A program made the translations under genes and the position numbers. The notes under the pieces were generated by a model. That model was not told the origin of the DNA. It made no database searches and was given only the letters and a program-made list of their open reading frames with translations. 64,000 nucleotides of DNA from Pseudomonas japonica. GTDB taxonomy: Bacteria > Pseudomonadota > Gammaproteobacteria > Pseudomonadales > Pseudomonadaceae. Positions 45,097 through 53,026 of this stretch are shown here, in pieces. The stretch's first letter is position 1. Each line of letters begins with the position of its first letter. The DNA lies in contig NZ_FZOL01000006.1 in assembly GCF_900188455.1 (NCBI RefSeq), positions 124,001 through 188,000 on the forward strand. The letters run 5' to 3'.

Positions 45097-46035
45097 ATGA
45101 CGAAGACGGTACTGGTGCTGGTGGAAACGGTCGATGACTATCTGCCCCTGCTGGACGACCACGGTTACCGCCTGATCTACGCCAAGACCCCGACCCTGCG
45201 TGCCGAGTCCATTGCCCGGCATGCCGCCGAGATCGACGTGGTGCTGACCCGTGGGCCTTTGGGCATCACCGCCGAGGAAATCGCGGCGTTGCCGGCCTTG
45301 CGCCTGGTTTGCGTGATCGGTGCCGGTTACGAGCAGGTCGACCTGGTCGCCGCCGCGGCACGCGGTATCGTCGTCACCAATGGCGCCGGCGCCAATGCCT
45401 CGGCGGTGGCGGATCACGCCATGGCCTTGCTGTTCGCCGTGGTCCGCGATATCGCCCAGGCCGATGCCACCACCCGCCTGGGCCAGTGGAACCGGGTGAT
45501 CAGCCCGTCGCTGGCGGGCAAGCGCCTGGGCATTCTCGGCCTGGGCGCGGTGGGACTGGCCATCGCCAGGCGCGGGGCGCTGGGTTTCGACATGCAGGTG
45601 AGCTATCACAACCGTTCGCGTCGTGACGACGTGCCGTATCGGTACTGCGAGAGTGTGCTGGCGCTGGCGCGCGAGTCCGATTTCCTCATCGTCGCCACGC
45701 CGGGCGGGGCCACTACCCGGGCGCTGGTAGGGCGCGAGGTGCTGGATGCGCTGGGGCCACAGGGCTTTCTGGTGAATATCGCCCGGGCCAGCGTGGTGTC
45801 CACCGCCGAGATGGTCGCGGCGCTGCGCGAAGGGCGGATCGCCGGGGCCGGACTGGATGTGTTCGACGACGAACCGTCGGTGCCGGATGAACTGAAGCAA
45901 CTGGGCAACGTGGTGCTGACCCCGCACGTCGCCGCGCAGACTCCGGAGGCGGCGCGGGACATGGTCGTGCTGGTGTTGAAGAACCTGCAGGCGTTCTTTG
46001 CCGGGGAGCCGGTGTTGACTCCGGTCACTCAGTAG
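45097..46035 (+). CDS. D-isomer-specific 2-hydroxyacid dehydrogenase
   Basis: A 312-residue NAD(P)-dependent oxidoreductase. The Rossmann motif GILGLGAVGLAIARR (about 147-161) and the substrate-domain signatures FLVNIARASVVSTAEMVAALREGRIAGAGLDVFDDEP (catalytic Arg and Glu region) and VLTPHVAAQT (catalytic His) are clear. Closest families by eye are glyoxylate/hydroxypyruvate reductases and 2-ketogluconate reductases; substrate cannot be assigned. It stands alone, ended by a strong terminator 20 bp downstream. Confidence 0.9.
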   Translation: MTKTVLVLVETVDDYLPLLDDHGYRLIYAKTPTLRAESIARHAAEIDVVLTRGPLGITAEEIAALPALRLVCVIGAGYEQVDLVAAAARGIVVTNGAGANASAVADHAMALLFAVVRDIAQADATTRLGQWNRVISPSLAGKRLGILGLGAVGLAIARRGALGFDMQVSYHNRSRRDDVPYRYCESVLALARESDFLIVATPGGATTRALVGREVLDALGPQGFLVNIARASVVSTAEMVAALREGRIAGAGLDVFDDEPSVPDELKQLGNVVLTPHVAAQTPEAARDMVVLVLKNLQAFFAGEPVLTPVTQ

Positions 46036-46054
46036 TCGTCAAGGCATGCCATCG

Positions 46055-46090
46055 AAAACCGGGCGCCCGAATCATCGGGGCCCGGTTTTT
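46055..46090. terminator. Terminator between convergent genes
   Basis: AAAACCGGG / CCCGGTTTT is a perfect nine-pair outer stem with CCCGA/TCGGG pairing inside. A-rich on one side and T-rich on the other, it works in both directions, for the dehydrogenase (+) and the halovibrin-like gene (-). Confidence 0.9.
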
Positions 46091-46102
46091 CATTGGGGAG
46101 CT

Positions 46103-46990
46103 TTATTGGTCGGCAGCGAAGTATTCGAAGGTCGCATCGCCGCTGGGTACCGTAGGCAAGGTGATCTTGATGATCGGCAGGTTGATTCCGGTCTTGCTGA
46201 GAAACCGCTGTTTGTTCTTGCGGGCATCCGCCAGTCCGTCTGGCAAGGCGTAAAAGAATGCCTGTATCGGCAGGACCCTGCCTTGACCAGCGCTCCACAC
46301 TTTCAGCACCAGTTCGTTCTGTTGGTCGAAGTAGGCAGAGTTCAGCCGCTTGGCTTCCAGTGCGGCGTAGAAGTTGGGGCCGGCGTAGTTATTGATCTCG
46401 TCGCTGACGTTGAAGCCGCAGATATGCAAGCCTGCTGTACCGGGCGGGTACTGGCTTGCCCACTGGGCTCCGGTTTTTACACCGACCTTGTCGCAGGGGG
46501 CGCTGGAGGCGATGTTGGAGTACATGCCGCAGGCTGTCTGGGTGGTGCGGTAGTCCGTCGCGGCATCCATGGGGAAATGGCACAGAACCGGGATGTCGAT
46601 CTTGTCCGCGGGGGCGCCGAATATTGGATAGAACACATAGCCGTTGGGTGTGGTCGAGCTCCAGGCGAAGCGTCTGAAATTGTTGTCCTTGCGCAAGAAG
46701 GAAAATGATACGGCTCCCTTGGCAATGGCGGTTGGGCTGGGGTCCCAAGTGTCGTAGTTGTCCCCGTAGGTGGTTACACGAAGGATTATTCCGGCACAGA
46801 GGAACGCGGGCATGCTATCTGATCCGCAGTTGTCCGCGATGTTGCGATAACGCTCGGTCAGCGCTGCGGCCGTTGCCGGGCCGTTGACCACCACCTGGGT
46901 TACCGAACTACCGGTATCCGCAGGCTGGTCTGGCAGGGAAGTGCAGGCACCGAGCAGCACTGAAATCAGTAAGAACAGATACTTTTTCAT
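46103..46990 (-). CDS. Halovibrin-like lipoprotein
   Basis: A 295-residue protein with a lipoprotein signal (lipobox LGAC, Cys16). It has Cys-rich blocks NIADNCGSDSMPAFLCAGIILR, FSFLRKDNNFRRFAW, VLCHFPMDAATDYRTTQTACG and LHICGFNVSDEINNYAGPNFY. These resemble proteins annotated as halovibrin (HvnA type) in pseudomonads; halovibrins of Vibrio fischeri are secreted NAD-glycohydrolases. That family link is from memory and moderate. Predicted outer-membrane or surface attachment differs from the secreted originals. The ATG at 46990 gives the signal peptide; upstream open frame does not. Slightly lower GC than neighbours. Confidence 0.6.
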   Translation of the reverse strand: MKKYLFLLISVLLGACTSLPDQPADTGSSVTQVVVNGPATAAALTERYRNIADNCGSDSMPAFLCAGIILRVTTYGDNYDTWDPSPTAIAKGAVSFSFLRKDNNFRRFAWSSTTPNGYVFYPIFGAPADKIDIPVLCHFPMDAATDYRTTQTACGMYSNIASSAPCDKVGVKTGAQWASQYPPGTAGLHICGFNVSDEINNYAGPNFYAALEAKRLNSAYFDQQNELVLKVWSAGQGRVLPIQAFFYALPDGLADARKNKQRFLSKTGINLPIIKITLPTVPSGDATFEYFAADQ

Positions 46991-47279
46991 GGCAGGTTCC
47001 CTACGCGGAAAATAGCAGTTCCAACTGTCGCGAGTGGGCGGCAGGAGATGTGTCAAACACAGGTGAGTTCGAGCCGGAGTCAATATAGGCAGGAGCCCGC
47101 GTCGGCAACAACTGACAAAAATATCAGGGACCAGTCGATTTCTGATCGTATGGACGGCAGTTGCAAGTGGTCGCCAGCAGGTGTCTGCACGCGGCTGAAT
47201 ATCCCGCGAAAAGTTCGCTACGCTTGCTTGGTTATCGCCTGCCAGTCTGCTGGAACGTTCTCGACAAGGAGCTATTGAA

Positions 47280-47687
47280 ATGCCCTCTACCTACCACGGC
47301 AGTTGCCTGTGCAACGCCATCCAGCTCAGCGTCACCCTCGACGACAACAGTGTCGGCGCCTGCCATTGCAGCATGTGCCGGAAATGGAACGGCGGCCCGC
47401 TGCTCACCGTGCACAGCAGCCAGGCCCCGCAGTTCAGCGGTGCCCAGCCGACGGTGTTCGACTCCTCCGCCTGGGCCGAGCGGGGTTTCTGTGCCAGGTG
47501 CGGCAGCCATCTGTTCTACCGCCTCAAGGGCGGTAATTTCTTCGCCATCCCGGTGGGCGTGCTGGACGGCGAGCACGCCTGGGATTTCAACCTGCAGGTG
47601 TATATCGACGAGAAACCGTCGTACTACTGCTTCTCCAACCCGACGCAGAACATGACCGGCGCCGAAGTGGTGGCGCAGTTCAGCTAG
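47280..47687 (+). CDS. GFA/CENP-V family zinc-binding protein
   Basis: A 135-residue protein of the glutathione-dependent formaldehyde-activating (GFA) fold. Zinc ligands are seen in GSCLCNAIQL, GACHCSMCRKWNGG and GFCARCGSHLFYRL, the family's seven-Cys pattern. Substrate is unknown; most members are uncharacterised glutathione-adduct enzymes. AAGGAG lies 10 bp before the ATG. Its 3' end overlaps the convergent VanY-like gene by 8 bp. Confidence 0.9.
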   Translation: MPSTYHGSCLCNAIQLSVTLDDNSVGACHCSMCRKWNGGPLLTVHSSQAPQFSGAQPTVFDSSAWAERGFCARCGSHLFYRLKGGNFFAIPVGVLDGEHAWDFNLQVYIDEKPSYYCFSNPTQNMTGAEVVAQFS

Positions 47688-48198
47688 TGGCCTGCGCGGC
47701 CGGCCGATAGCACCAGTGCCAGGGCTCGTATCGATAGCCCATGGCATTGCCCCGCGGGTAGGACAGGTAGAAGCCGAACCGTTCGGCATGCTGCTTCAGC
47801 CATTCGAAGGCCGCGCTGTGCTCGAATTCCGCTTCCAGTGAGTTGATGTCCACCGCCCGGCCCGTGTGGTGCTCGCTGCAGCCGGGCGGGGCGCTGCTCT
47901 GCAGGATCTGCTCCAGGCTCTGCTGCTTGTCCAGTTTGTAGCGAATGATCCTGGCCTGGTATTCGATGCTGCGAAACGCCGAAACCAGCCACAGTTCCAC
48001 GTGGTCCCGCGCCGCGGCGGCGCGCAACTGGCGCCAGGCCGCGGCGGCTTCCGGTTCCAGCTCGAAACGGCGACCGTCCTCGTCGATCTCGGCAATGGCC
48101 AGCACTCGTGCTTCGGGGTATTCACTGAAGCCACGGGCAGTCAGCAACTCCTCGCCGATCCCCAGCTCCTCGCATAGCGCCCTGCTTTTCTCGTTCAT
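47680..48198 (-). CDS. VanY-type M15 D-alanyl-D-alanine carboxypeptidase
   Basis: A 172-residue zinc peptidase of the M15B family. Motifs SAFRSIEYQ, SEHHTGRAVDIN (SxHxxGxAxD with zinc His and Asp) and EPWHW (catalytic Glu and zinc His) are all present. There is no signal peptide, so it would act in the cytoplasm or reach the periplasm another way; such enzymes cleave D-Ala-D-Ala or LD/DL peptides in murein recycling. Divergent from the FKBP gene. Confidence 0.88.
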   Translation of the reverse strand: MNEKSRALCEELGIGEELLTARGFSEYPEARVLAIAEIDEDGRRFELEPEAAAAWRQLRAAAARDHVELWLVSAFRSIEYQARIIRYKLDKQQSLEQILQSSAPPGCSEHHTGRAVDINSLEAEFEHSAAFEWLKQHAERFGFYLSYPRGNAMGYRYEPWHWCYRPAAQATS

Positions 48199-48378
48199 TG
48201 TTATGTTCCTTGCGACGCGTGTCGGGTGATCCTAGCTGATCGCGATTACTTTGCTTTGACGCGTTTCGGGTGCGCGGCGTCGCGTCAGCACGATACTGAG
48301 CGCGCTGTTGTTGCAAATTACTGATATTCCTGCGAAAAGGCTGCGACATAGGTCACATCCCGGGAAAAGAGGCCAAGC

Positions 48379-48714
48379 ATGAGCGAATTGCAGATCACTG
48401 ACGTCCAGCTGGGCGACGGCAAGGAAGTGGTCAAGGGTGCCCTGATCACGACCCACTACACCGGTACGCTGGCCGACGGCAGCGTGTTTGACTCCTCCCA
48501 TCAGCGTGGCAAGCCGTTCCAGTGCGTGATCGGTACCGGCCGGGTGATCAAGGGCTGGGACATCGGCCTGATGGGCATGAAGGTCGGTGGCAAGCGCAAG
48601 CTGTTCGTCCCGGCGCAGCTGGGTTATGGCGAGCGCAAGATGGGTTCGATTCCGCCGAATTCGGACCTGTATTTCGAGATCGAAGTACTGGAAGTGCTGA
48701 CTCGCGATGACTGA
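48379..48714 (+). CDS. FKBP-type peptidyl-prolyl isomerase
   Basis: A 111-residue single FKBP domain with no signal or extension. Family landmarks are VKGALITTHYTGTLADGSVFDSSHQRGKPF, IGTGRVIKGWDIGLMGMKVGGKRKLFVPAQLGYG and SDLYFEIEVLEV. It catalyses Pro isomerisation in the cytoplasm. It is monocistronic, with a hairpin-free gap of about 180 bp to the divergent VanY-like gene. Confidence 0.95.
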   Translation: MSELQITDVQLGDGKEVVKGALITTHYTGTLADGSVFDSSHQRGKPFQCVIGTGRVIKGWDIGLMGMKVGGKRKLFVPAQLGYGERKMGSIPPNSDLYFEIEVLEVLTRDD

Positions 48715-48922
48715 GGCCGGCGTCTTAATTTGGTAACACCGGGTCGGTAGATTCACTTCCAGCTTAAGGACAAGCGCCCCACGGACAGAACCAATTGGGC
48801 CTGCTGCACTCTAAGGACGCCCGACTCCACGGAAGGAACGACAGACAGGGATGCCCCGCGGCTACGGCCGCGGGGCAGCACTGGACGGGCCAGCACCACG
48901 TCTTCGTTCTCAAGGGTTTCTC

Positions 48923-49594
48923 ATGAAGTTCTCCGTGACCTTCCTCGCGCGCCGCCAGGCGCTGCTGTGCTGTGCGCTCGCCGCGTGTGCCACGCTGCTC
49001 GGCTTCACTACCTTCGACAGTTTCGCCAGGCCGGTCGATGGCACCCAGACCCTGGTTTTCCTGCGCCATGCGGAAAAGCCCGGCGAAGGCCTTGGCCAGT
49101 TGAACTGCCAGGGACTGAATCGCGCCCTCGATCTGGCCACCCTGCTGCCGGAGAAATTCGGCAAGGCCGACTATGTCTTTGCCGCCGATCCGACCCGCGA
49201 GGTGGAGGAGGGGAGCAACGACGACAGCTACAGCTATCTGCGGCCGCTGATGACCATCAGTCCCAGCGCGATCAAGCTCGGCCTGCCGGTCAACATCGAC
49301 TACGGGGCCAATGACACCAATGCCCTTGCTCGCGAACTCACCAGCAACAAGTACCGCAACTCGACGGTGTATACGGCCTGGTCCCATGGCTATCTTCCGG
49401 ATCTGATCAACGCAGTGGCCGGCAAGGCGCTGGGGGAGGAGCGGGTGATTACCAAGGACTGGGAGAACAGCGATTTCGACTCGCTGTACGTGCTGACCCT
49501 GACCTGGCGCGATGGCAAGGCGACGATGCTGAGCCGGAATGTGAAGCAGGGGCTGGATGGGGGAGAGGTGAGTTGTCCGAAGGCTGGGGTTTGA
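48923..49594 (+). CDS. Histidine-phosphatase-superfamily exported protein
   Basis: A 223-residue protein with an N-terminal hydrophobic segment (about 12-35; signal peptide or anchor, with LAAC as a possible lipobox). The core resembles the phosphoglycerate mutase-like fold: the RH motif reads LVFLRHAEKPGEG and a later AWSHGYLPDLINA supplies the second His. The RHG signature is RHA here, as in many non-mutase branches. Substrate unknown. A GC-rich hairpin (48853-48877) lies in its leader. Ends 83 bp from a convergent lipoprotein gene. Confidence 0.82.
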   Translation: MKFSVTFLARRQALLCCALAACATLLGFTTFDSFARPVDGTQTLVFLRHAEKPGEGLGQLNCQGLNRALDLATLLPEKFGKADYVFAADPTREVEEGSNDDSYSYLRPLMTISPSAIKLGLPVNIDYGANDTNALARELTSNKYRNSTVYTAWSHGYLPDLINAVAGKALGEERVITKDWENSDFDSLYVLTLTWRDGKATMLSRNVKQGLDGGEVSCPKAGV

Positions 49595-49677
49595 TCCACT
49601 GCCGTCGGCTCACACCTGCTGCCTGAAGGGAGGCCACCGCCCGTAGTCATGACCCGGGCGATGGCTGGCTCACGACG

Positions 49678-50262
49678 TTACAGCAGCTTGCGTTGTACCG
49701 CTTCGTCCAGCGTGCTGCGGGTCAGGGCACGGACCACATCGCGGGTGTCGGCCTGGAACGGCAGGCCGACGACCAGCACCAGTTGCATCCAGGTACGCAC
49801 TGACTCGCTCTTGCTGACGCGGCCGATCTCCTTGCCGTCCTTGTCCTTGAACACTGTTTCCAGGGTGAAGGTGTTCTTCGCCGTGGTCGGGATCAGGAAC
49901 AGGGTGAAACCGGTGAGAAAGGCCGACACCGGGACGAACTGCTCATGGTTGGTCAGGGTCGATTCGGCGTACAGGTCCGACTCGCCTTTCTGCGTGCTGA
50001 CCCGGGCGAAGCGACCGGACTGCTGGAAGGTCTCGCTGATCGCCTGTTCCCACAACTCGGCCGGTTTGCCGCCGGCGGCACTGGCGGGAGAATCGTTGAC
50101 CTGGTACAGCGAGGTGGTTTGCAGGTAGGCGTTGGGCTTCGCTGCCGGGGTGCTGGCGGCCGGCGGCCAGGTGCCGACCGGGGCCAGGTCGCCGGTAGGG
50201 TAGGAGACGCAGCCACCGAGCATTACCACGCCCAGCAACAGAGCTTGTTTGAAGAGGTTCAT
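49678..50262 (-). CDS. Lipoprotein, envelope assembly type, unknown function
   Basis: A 194-residue lipoprotein (lipobox LGGC, Cys18). After a Pro/Ala-rich linker comes an alpha/beta domain (ELWEQAISETFQQSGRFARVSTQKGESDLYAESTLTNHEQFVPV), a hydrophobic stretch (VSAFLTGFTLFLIPTTAKN) and EIGRVSKSESVRTW. The pattern suggests the TolB_N/LptE-like lipoprotein folds that estimate envelope components, but no family is certain. It lies 15 bp after a second lipoprotein gene of similar plan, so the two probably work together. Confidence 0.8.
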   Translation of the reverse strand: MNLFKQALLLGVVMLGGCVSYPTGDLAPVGTWPPAASTPAAKPNAYLQTTSLYQVNDSPASAAGGKPAELWEQAISETFQQSGRFARVSTQKGESDLYAESTLTNHEQFVPVSAFLTGFTLFLIPTTAKNTFTLETVFKDKDGKEIGRVSKSESVRTWMQLVLVVGLPFQADTRDVVRALTRSTLDEAVQRKLL

Positions 50263-50277
50263 GAGGCGATTCCTGAA

Positions 50278-50892
50278 TTAACGTTTGGCCAGTTGCGTGG
50301 TGGCGTTGTCCAGCAGTTCGCCGACCAGTTGCGTGAGCTGCTTGCCGCCCATGATGGTCGGCGTCCAGTAGTCGCTGCCGTACAGGCCAACGTTGTGCTC
50401 GAACTTGATCTGGTCCCGGGCGCGGGCCAGTTCGACGCCGTTGCGGTCGACGATCACCAGATCTCCGGCGAGGTCGAAGCGGTCGACGTAGATCGGGCCA
50501 TTGACCCAGATCCACAGGGTCAAGGTCAGCAGGGCACCGGGGAAGTAGCCCGGGTGCGGTGCGCGATGTCCCTTGAGCGAGGTCATGTCGAGCTTGAGCA
50601 GCACGTCCTGTTCCTCCAGGCGCGTGGGATACCGGCTCATGGCATGGAAGTAGCCGGCCCTGTCGACGTAGCGGTCGAGCTCGGTGGTCAGCGCTCGACC
50701 GACGGCCTTGCGCGTGGCCTCGTCGAGACCCGGTGCGGACACCACCACATCGGCGATCTGCGCGGTGCGTGGGCTGGCGGCGGTAACGGGATGGGCAGGG
50801 GGCGCGATCGGGCCGGTGACGTTGAAGGACACGCAACCGGTCATCGCCAGCAGGGCCGCCAGGGTGGTGGCCCGGAGAAGGGTACTTGGCAC
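50278..50892 (-). CDS. Lipoprotein, partner of the downstream lipoprotein
   Basis: A 204-residue lipoprotein when started at GTG 50892, which has AAGGAAG five bases upstream and places a lipobox MTGC at Cys20. An ATG 36 bases earlier is less likely. Middle residues (ATRKAVGRALTTELDRYVDRAGYFHAMSRYP) resemble the lipoprotein encoded next; a hydrophobic GALLTLTLWIWVNGPIYVDRFDLAGDLVIVD stretch follows. Not recognised as a named family. It diverges from the FAD enzyme gene across 135 bp. Confidence 0.78.
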   Translation of the reverse strand: MPSTLLRATTLAALLAMTGCVSFNVTGPIAPPAHPVTAASPRTAQIADVVVSAPGLDEATRKAVGRALTTELDRYVDRAGYFHAMSRYPTRLEEQDVLLKLDMTSLKGHRAPHPGYFPGALLTLTLWIWVNGPIYVDRFDLAGDLVIVDRNGVELARARDQIKFEHNVGLYGSDYWTPTIMGGKQLTQLVGELLDNATTQLAKR

Positions 50893-50961
50893 AGGACTTC
50901 CTTGTGAGAGTAAAAACCTGAGGAGCATGACGGCGGCGTTGAGGCAAACTTTAGTGTGGGT

Positions 50962-50978
50962 GATATCAAAATAATATC
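50962..50978. promoter_or_regulatory. Candidate operator in divergent gap
   Basis: GATAT-N7-ATATC is a perfect inverted repeat in an AT-rich patch between the lipoprotein and FAD-enzyme genes. It is followed by a T run. The bound regulator cannot be named from sequence. Confidence 0.35.
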
Positions 50979-51027
50979 TTTTTTCCCGCAGGGCTCCTCT
51001 CTAAGCTGACAGCGTCTTGCGAAACGG

Positions 51028-52245
51028 ATGACGGACATGACCCAGCGAGTAACGGTGATCGGTGGCGGTGTCATCGGACTTTCCACAGCCTACGCCCTGG
51101 TCCGCGAAGGCTTCGACGTCGACCTGATCGAAGCCCGCGAACAACTTGCCAGCGGCGCCAGTTTCGCCAATGGCGGACAGCTCTCCTATCGCTACGTGGC
51201 ACCCCTGGCCGACGCCGGCGTGCCCTGGCAGGCGCTGGGCTGGATGCTGCGCGGGGACTCGCCCCTGCGCCTGCGGCCGCGGCTCGATCTGGCGCAATGG
51301 CGCTGGATGCTGGCTTTCCTCGTTGCCTGCCGTGGCTCGGTCAACCGGACCAATGCCGCACGCCTGCTGCGCCTGGCCCTGCACAGCCAGCAGACCCTGC
51401 AGCAGTGGCGCGAGGAAGATGGGCTCGACGGCTTCGCCTGGCGCCGCAATGGCAAGCTGGTTGTCTTTCGCGATCGGCACAGTTTCGCTGTCGCGCGGGA
51501 TCGTGCCGACGCTCGGCATCAGCAGATTGTCGATGGCTATGAACTCGGCACACTGGAGCCGGCGCTCGATCCGTCGGTTTTCATCGGTGGGATCTTCACG
51601 GCAAGCGAAGAAGTCGGCGACTGCCACGCCTTCTGCCTGACCCTGGCCGAGCGTCTGCGGGCGTCGGGCCGTTGCCGGTTGCATCTGGGCCAACCCGTGA
51701 CCCGACTCATTCCGCGCGGAGAAAAAGTCGAGGCGTTGCAACTGGGCGACAGGACCATGCCGGTGGAGCACCTGGTCCTCTGCGCCGGCTACCGCGCCTC
51801 GCAATTGGGACTGCCGGGTTTGCATCTGCCGGTGTATCCGCTCAAGGGCTACAGCCTGAGCATGCCGGCGGGCCCGCGAGCGCCGCAGCTGAGCATCACC
51901 GACTATGACCGCAAGACGGTCTATGCGCGGATCGATCAGCAACTGCGCGTCGCGGCGATGGTGGATATCGTCGGCTTCGACGAGACGCCGGACCCGTTGC
52001 GCCTGGCCAGTCTGCGACGGCTGGCGCAAGCGGCGTTTCCCGACGCCGGGGACCACCATCAGGTGCGGGAGTGGGCCGGCATGCGCCCGGCCACTCCCAC
52101 CGGCGTGCCGCTGCTGGGAGACAGCGGCTACCGGAATCTCTGGCTCAATCTCGGACACGGCGCCCTCGGTTTCACCCTCGCCAGCGGCAGCGCGCAACTG
52201 CTGGTGGAGCGGATCGCCGGGCGCACGTCCGCGCTCAGCGTCTAG
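51028..52245 (+). CDS. FAD-dependent D-amino-acid dehydrogenase-like oxidoreductase
   Basis: A 405-residue DAO-family flavoenzyme. The N-terminal FAD-binding motif VTVIGGGVIGLSTAYALVREGFDVDLIEA is followed by the DadA-type ANGGQLSYRYVAPLAD, a C-terminal GMRPATPTGVPLLGDSGYRNLWLNLGHGALGFTLASGSAQLL and YPLKGYSLSMP. It resembles DadA, which oxidises D-amino acids to 2-oxo acids and feeds electrons to the respiratory chain. Its 3' end meets a convergent racemase (4-bp overlap) and a permease, suggesting a D-amino acid or hydantoin route. ATG 51037 is an alternative start. Confidence 0.87.
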   Translation: MTDMTQRVTVIGGGVIGLSTAYALVREGFDVDLIEAREQLASGASFANGGQLSYRYVAPLADAGVPWQALGWMLRGDSPLRLRPRLDLAQWRWMLAFLVACRGSVNRTNAARLLRLALHSQQTLQQWREEDGLDGFAWRRNGKLVVFRDRHSFAVARDRADARHQQIVDGYELGTLEPALDPSVFIGGIFTASEEVGDCHAFCLTLAERLRASGRCRLHLGQPVTRLIPRGEKVEALQLGDRTMPVEHLVLCAGYRASQLGLPGLHLPVYPLKGYSLSMPAGPRAPQLSITDYDRKTVYARIDQQLRVAAMVDIVGFDETPDPLRLASLRRLAQAAFPDAGDHHQVREWAGMRPATPTGVPLLGDSGYRNLWLNLGHGALGFTLASGSAQLLVERIAGRTSALSV

Positions 52246-52970
52246 CGCCCGAAGTGCGCCGGCCAGCCGATGATGCGCTTGGTCCGCGGCGTGGCGTAGG
52301 TGCGGCTCTTCGACGTCGACAGCCCCAGTTGCACCAGCGACTCGGCCATTTTCACCGCCGCGCTGACGCCATCCACCACCGGCACGCCGGTGCGCTGGCG
52401 GATCTGCTCGTCGAGGCCGGCCATGCCGCCGCAACCGAGGCAGATCACTTCCGCCTTGTCCTCGCGCACCGCCAGTTCGGCCTGCCGGACGATGGCTTCG
52501 AGGGCGCGCTCCGGTTGTTCCTCCAGCTCCAGCACGGCCATGCCGCTGGCTCGCACGGAGGCGCAGCGGTCGTACAGGCCGGAGAGTTTCAGGCGGTCCT
52601 CGATCAGCGGCACGGTGCGGTCGAGGGTGGTGACCACCGAGTAGGCGTGGCCGAGGTACATGGCGGTGCTGGCGGCGGCGTCGGTGATGTCCACCACCGG
52701 CACCTTCAACAGCTCCTGCAGTCCTTCGCGGCCGTGTTCGCCGTAGCCGGCCTGGATCACCGCGTCGTAGGGACCGTCATAGGCCAGCACGCGGTCCATG
52801 ACGGCGATGGCGGCCAGGTAGCTTTCGAAATTGCCTTCCACCGAATCGGCGCCGAAGTAGGGGGTCAGGCCGATGATCTCGGTGCCCGGCGCGGCGACCG
52901 CCTGGGCTTCGCGGGCGATGGCCTGGGTGATGGCCTCGGTGGTGTTGACGTTGACGATCAGGATACGCAT
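52242..52970 (-). CDS. Asp/Glu/hydantoin racemase family protein
   Basis: A 242-residue racemase. The family start ILIVNVNTTEAITQAI, first catalytic Cys region and the second in VICLGCGGMAGLDEQI are visible, along with VVDGVSAAVKMAE. In the first catalytic position the segment reads YDAVIQAGYGEHGREGLQ, where hydantoin and allantoin racemases usually have a Cys (for example CFGDPG); that Cys is not apparent here, so activity may differ. It lies 56 bp downstream of an NCS1 permease on the same strand, as in hydantoin or allantoin operons. Confidence 0.85.
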   Translation of the reverse strand: MRILIVNVNTTEAITQAIAREAQAVAAPGTEIIGLTPYFGADSVEGNFESYLAAIAVMDRVLAYDGPYDAVIQAGYGEHGREGLQELLKVPVVDITDAAASTAMYLGHAYSVVTTLDRTVPLIEDRLKLSGLYDRCASVRASGMAVLELEEQPERALEAIVRQAELAVREDKAEVICLGCGGMAGLDEQIRQRTGVPVVDGVSAAVKMAESLVQLGLSTSKSRTYATPRTKRIIGWPAHFGR

Positions 52971-53026
52971 GTAGGGTTCTCGCAGAGGCAGTGACGGCCC
53001 GGCAGTCCCGGGCCGAAAAAGGACGA

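Noticed and set aside
47680-47687. Overlap of GFA-like and VanY-like gene ends as an annotation error
   Set aside because: Both proteins keep full family motifs to the end; short convergent overlaps are common.
48853-48877. GCCCCGCGG/CCGCGGGGC hairpin as a terminator after the FKBP gene
   Set aside because: No T tract follows and it is 140 bp from the stop, within the next gene's leader.
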